6,894 nt of DNA from an uncultured Pirellulaceae bacterium (lineage in GTDB: Bacteria; Planctomycetota; Planctomycetia; Pirellulales; Pirellulaceae). The stretch covers positions 1 through 6,894 of the forward strand of contig CAKQNH010000251.1 of assembly GCA_934255105.1 (NCBI GenBank), given 5' to 3'. The notes beneath the pieces are model-generated. The model had not been told where the DNA came from and ran no database searches. It worked only from the letters and a program-made list of their open reading frames with translations. The position numbers and the translations under genes were made by a program. Shown here one piece after another: positions 4,308 to 6,894 of this stretch (positions are counted from its first letter, which is position 1; every line of letters starts with the position of its first letter).

Positions 4308-6047
4308 ATGCTGAGCATTGAAACGCTGATCCTCATCACGGGTGTCCTGCTGCTGCTGGGCATTGCGTCGAACAAATTCTCCGCGCGGATGGGTGTGCCT
4401 GTCCTGTTCATCTTCCTGGTTGTGGGGATGCTGGCCGGCTCAGAGGGTATTGGCGGCATCGAGTTCGAAAACTACTCGTTCGCCCATGGTATCGGTACCG
4501 TCGCGCTCTGCCTGATCCTCTTCGATGGCGGAATTCGGACCCCATTTCATTCGATTCGCGCAGCCTGGAAGCCCGCCAGCGTGCTGGCAACTGCGGGGGT
4601 TGTGATCACGGCCGGGATCACGGGCCTAGCTGCCTCGTGGATGCTCGGCCTGTCTACTTTGCAAGGTCTGTTGCTGGGGAGCATCGTAGGATCTACCGAT
4701 GCGTCGGTGGTGTTCGCGGTGCTGCGCAGCGGTGGCGTGAATATCCGCCCCAGACTGGCCAGCACGCTGGAAGTGGAAAGCGGCTCCAACGATCCCATGG
4801 CCATTTTTCTAACGGTGGGCATTATCCAGATTCTGTCAGGTGCCGCCCCGATGGGGATCGGTTTCTTCACTCTGTTCATCAATCAGATGGTGGTGGGGAC
4901 GCTGGCCGGGTTGCTGATAGGCTGGGGTGGATCGTGGATGCTGAAACACATTCGTTTAGAAGCCGCTGGCCTGTACCCGGTCATGGCTACGGCGCTGGGT
5001 TTGTTCTCGTTTGGCTTTGCGGCGGCCTTCGGCGGTAGTGGATTTTTGGCGGTGTATTTGACAGGCATCGTTATCGGCAATCGGCGACCGGTGTTTCACC
5101 GAGGCATTTTGCTGTTCCATGATGCGCTCGCCTGGATCTGCCAGATCCTGATGTTTACCGCCTTGGGCATCCTCTCCTTCCCGAGTCGCCTGTTGGAAGT
5201 GGCTGTGCCAGCTCTGCTGATTTCCGCCGTGCTGATCTTTATCGCACGCCCCGTGGCAGTCGCCATCTGCGCCTCGTGGTTTCGCTTTTCGCTTCGCGAG
5301 TTGACGTTTCTATCGTGGGTCGGCCTAAAGGGGGCAGTGCCGATTACTCTGGCAACGTTTCCGATGCTGGCCAATTTGGAAGGCGCGTCGGTGATGTTCG
5401 ACACCGTCTTCTTTGTGGTCTTGGTTTCGGCCATAGTGCAAGGCTGGACGCTCCCCGCCTTGGCTCGCTACCTAGATTTAGAAGTCCCCACCAGATCGCC
5501 ACCTCCCATCACGCTGGAGATCAGCTCGCTGCGCAATGTGGACGGCGACATCGTCGATTATTTCGTCGATGATGGATGCCAAGCCGCCGGACGTTTGATT
5601 CGCAATTTAGCCTTGCCCGAAGGGGTGGTCATTGGGTTGATTGTGAGGGATGACAAAATTGTGCTGCCGCAGGGACGTCTGAAGTTGTTGCCCGGCGATC
5701 ACGTCGTGGTCGTGCTGCATCCACAAGTCCGAGCCTTGGTCGACCGGGTGTTTGCTCACCGCAAACTTGCGTCTGCGGCGCTGCCAGCGGAGCTCGAATT
5801 CCCGCTGCGTGGATCGATCCGCGTTGGTGAGCTAGAGCAGTTCTACGGATTGAAACTAGACGAAGATCCACAAGCGACGCTCGACGAACTACTCCGCAAG
5901 CAACTGAAGAAAGCCGATTTGAAAGTGGGTGCCGAGGTGCGTTTCAAACAGCTCACATTCCGCGTCCGCGAGCTTTCCGACGCTGGTTTGATTGAATACG
6001 TGGGGATGACCATTTGCACCGAACCGGCACAGGTGAAGGAGCTTTGA
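4308..6047 (+). CDS. nhaP2: NhaP2/CvrA-type K+/H+ antiporter (CPA1 family)
   Basis: This 579-aa inner-membrane antiporter is complete, at the usual length of CvrA/NhaP2 proteins, which exchange cytoplasmic K+ (or Na+) for H+ and help control cell potassium and volume. Residues 1-390 hold about 12-13 hydrophobic segments. Signature stretches are LILFDGGIRT (69-78), GSIVGSTDASVVFAVLRSGG (124-143) and TLEVESGSNDPMAIFLT (153-169), with the ion-binding Asn-Asp at 161-162. LKGAVPITLATFP (340-352) is the later conserved helix. The cytoplasmic part has an RCK_C/TrkA_C-type domain (about 400-472, ending in LPGDHVVVVL), which in relatives binds nucleotide ligands to gate transport, and then a CorC/HlyC-like C-terminal domain (about 497-567). 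ATG 4308 is chosen because the first membrane helix starts at once; no Shine-Dalgarno sequence is seen. Base composition is more even and GC-rich than in the cassette block, consistent with a resident core gene. Confidence 0.94.
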   Translation: MLSIETLILITGVLLLLGIASNKFSARMGVPVLFIFLVVGMLAGSEGIGGIEFENYSFAHGIGTVALCLILFDGGIRTPFHSIRAAWKPASVLATAGVVITAGITGLAASWMLGLSTLQGLLLGSIVGSTDASVVFAVLRSGGVNIRPRLASTLEVESGSNDPMAIFLTVGIIQILSGAAPMGIGFFTLFINQMVVGTLAGLLIGWGGSWMLKHIRLEAAGLYPVMATALGLFSFGFAAAFGGSGFLAVYLTGIVIGNRRPVFHRGILLFHDALAWICQILMFTALGILSFPSRLLEVAVPALLISAVLIFIARPVAVAICASWFRFSLRELTFLSWVGLKGAVPITLATFPMLANLEGASVMFDTVFFVVLVSAIVQGWTLPALARYLDLEVPTRSPPPITLEISSLRNVDGDIVDYFVDDGCQAAGRLIRNLALPEGVVIGLIVRDDKIVLPQGRLKLLPGDHVVVVLHPQVRALVDRVFAHRKLASAALPAELEFPLRGSIRVGELEQFYGLKLDEDPQATLDELLRKQLKKADLKVGAEVRFKQLTFRVRELSDAGLIEYVGMTICTEPAQVKEL

Positions 6048-6138
6048 AACTAGCTCCCCGCCAGCTCTGCCCTAGGCACCTTCTAATTCAGACAGAAAGA
6101 TAGAAAGCCCGAATGATTGCAGCCTTGACTATTGCGCG

Positions 6139-6237
6139 AGGCCGCCGTAACTCGCGGTGCTCGTTACGAGCCTACAAACCACCCACTGTAAGTATATTTG
6201 ATTGGCTCTGCAAAAGCTGTGGGTGGCTTATTAGAAT
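6139..6237. promoter_or_regulatory. Inverted repeats and possible promoter upstream of the DnaA-like gene
   Basis: The 258 bases between the antiporter and the DnaA-like gene contain two palindromes. CGTAAC (6146-6151) pairs with GTTACG (6163-6168), supported outside by AGGC (6139-6142) and GCCT (6170-6173). CCACCCAC (6179-6186) pairs perfectly with GTGGGTGG (6219-6226) across a 32-base loop. A TAGAAT at 6232-6237, five of six matches to a -10, follows six bases later, so the right arm would lie between the -35 and -10 positions. That is a plausible operator or attenuator geometry. The candidate -35 is poor, and no convincing terminator for the antiporter is seen. Confidence 0.3.
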
Positions 6238-6305
6238 AGAGGCTCCCAGGTGGCTCAGTCGCTCGCTGTGGCCCCACGCCGGTTCCCCTAACAAAACGTT
6301 TGCTC

Positions 6306-6894
6306 GTGATCGTCGATCAATCCACTGAAACTTCGTCGATACCGCTCGAACGGCCCGCTTCGATCCGACGCCATCTGCCGCTCACACCCAATTTGGGCTG
6401 GATGCTGCCGGAATATATTGTCGGCCCGGAAAACGAAACACTCCGCTATCTATTCAACGATCAGACGCTCGCAGAGCTTGAACAACTGTCGCCCATCGTG
6501 TTCTACGGCGATAAGCAAGTCGGCAAAACGGCTCTGTCGATCACCCTAGCCGCCTCATGGGCACGAGCCACCTCACGGCGGCCACTGTGCTTTACCCGTG
6601 GACAGACCTTCGTGTCGGACTACTCCGCAGCGGTCGAAATCGACGACTTGGATTCGTTTCGCCAGCGGCATCGGAGTTGCAAGCTGCTGCTGATCGACGA
6701 TCTGGAGGCGGTGGCCCAAGCGCCAGCTTCGCAGGGCGAGTTGGTAGCCACGCTCGACGTCATGGCGGAGCAGATGTGTCCGGTAATCATTACGCTCAAT
6801 CGTCTGCCAGCCATGATCGGGGGGTTCAGCCCGGCACTATCGAGCCGATTGTCAGGAGGTTTCTCCGCCCCGCTGCTGAAGCCCAGTGCCACCA
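6306..6894 (+). CDS. DnaA/Hda-family AAA+ ATPase, 5' part (cut by window end)
   Basis: At least 196 residues are visible, from GTG 6306; TTG 6300 is an alternative and the frame is open back to 6240. DnaA-family ATPases bind ATP, assemble on origin DNA and start or modulate chromosome replication. The DnaA domain III order is clear: LPEYIVGPENE (34-44) matching the FDNFVVGPSN region, Walker A GDKQVGKT (68-75), Walker B LLLIDDLE (127-134), sensor 1 IITLNR (161-166), and the box VII arginine finger in SSRLSGG (179-185). The N-terminus is only about 33 residues before the ATPase domain, so the DnaA domain I and linker are missing or very short. Whether a C-terminal DnaA-box-binding helix-turn-helix follows is outside the window. 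It may be the organism's replication initiator, with a short N-terminus, or a regulatory Hda-like or DnaA paralogue. It is in the same direction as the antiporter but 258 bases away, so probably separately transcribed. Confidence 0.83.
   Translation, partial: MIVDQSTETSSIPLERPASIRRHLPLTPNLGWMLPEYIVGPENETLRYLFNDQTLAELEQLSPIVFYGDKQVGKTALSITLAASWARATSRRPLCFTRGQTFVSDYSAAVEIDDLDSFRQRHRSCKLLLIDDLEAVAQAPASQGELVATLDVMAEQMCPVIITLNRLPAMIGGFSPALSSRLSGGFSAPLLKPSAT

Noticed and set aside
6113..6328. 71-aa plus-strand frame between the antiporter and the DnaA-like gene.
   Set aside because: It is built from the inverted-repeat region and overlaps the DnaA-like start in another frame; composition (Arg, Trp, Cys, Ser) looks non-coding.

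Overview
The window looks like chromosomal DNA from a planctomycete, most likely of the Rhodopirellula/Pirellulaceae type. This rests on recognised protein style (a short DnaA-like ATPase, a planctomycete-style methyltransferase, a CvrA/NhaP2 antiporter), on the near absence of Shine-Dalgarno sequences, and on repeat-rich intergenic DNA. No rRNA or other taxonomic marker is present, so the assignment is inference.

Region 1 (about 1-3080) is an accessory block of short, unrelated, same-strand genes: the tail of an antitoxin, a VapC PIN toxin, an Nmad3-type protein (nucleotide-modification-associated domain 3), a second small protein with a loosely similar layout, a 76-aa helical protein, a possible 40-aa basic hydrophobic peptide, and an antitoxin-like gene whose 3' part looks chimeric or frameshifted. 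The gaps between several of them hold imperfect inverted repeats with 5' AAC and 3' GTT outer boxes. The best is at 1400-1502. Its left half is 29/34 identical to a stretch at 525-558, and a third candidate lies at 2360-2447. I read this as part of an integron gene-cassette array, or a cluster of attC sites lacking an integrase, since no integrase is in view. The cassettes probably do not form one pathway. The common themes are toxin-antitoxin stability functions and proteins related to modified nucleotides.

Region 2 (3136-3816, minus strand) is a SAM-dependent methyltransferase-like gene converging on the array and probably marking its edge.

Region 3 (3817-4307) has no convincing gene. It holds two 16-bp direct repeats around a perfect 8-bp hairpin, then a purine-rich tandem array with a 29-bp period.

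Region 4 (4308 to the end) looks like stable core chromosome: a complete CPA1-family K+/H+ antiporter (NhaP2/CvrA type), a 258-bp intergenic with inverted repeats, and the 5' part of a DnaA-family AAA+ ATPase cut by the window end.
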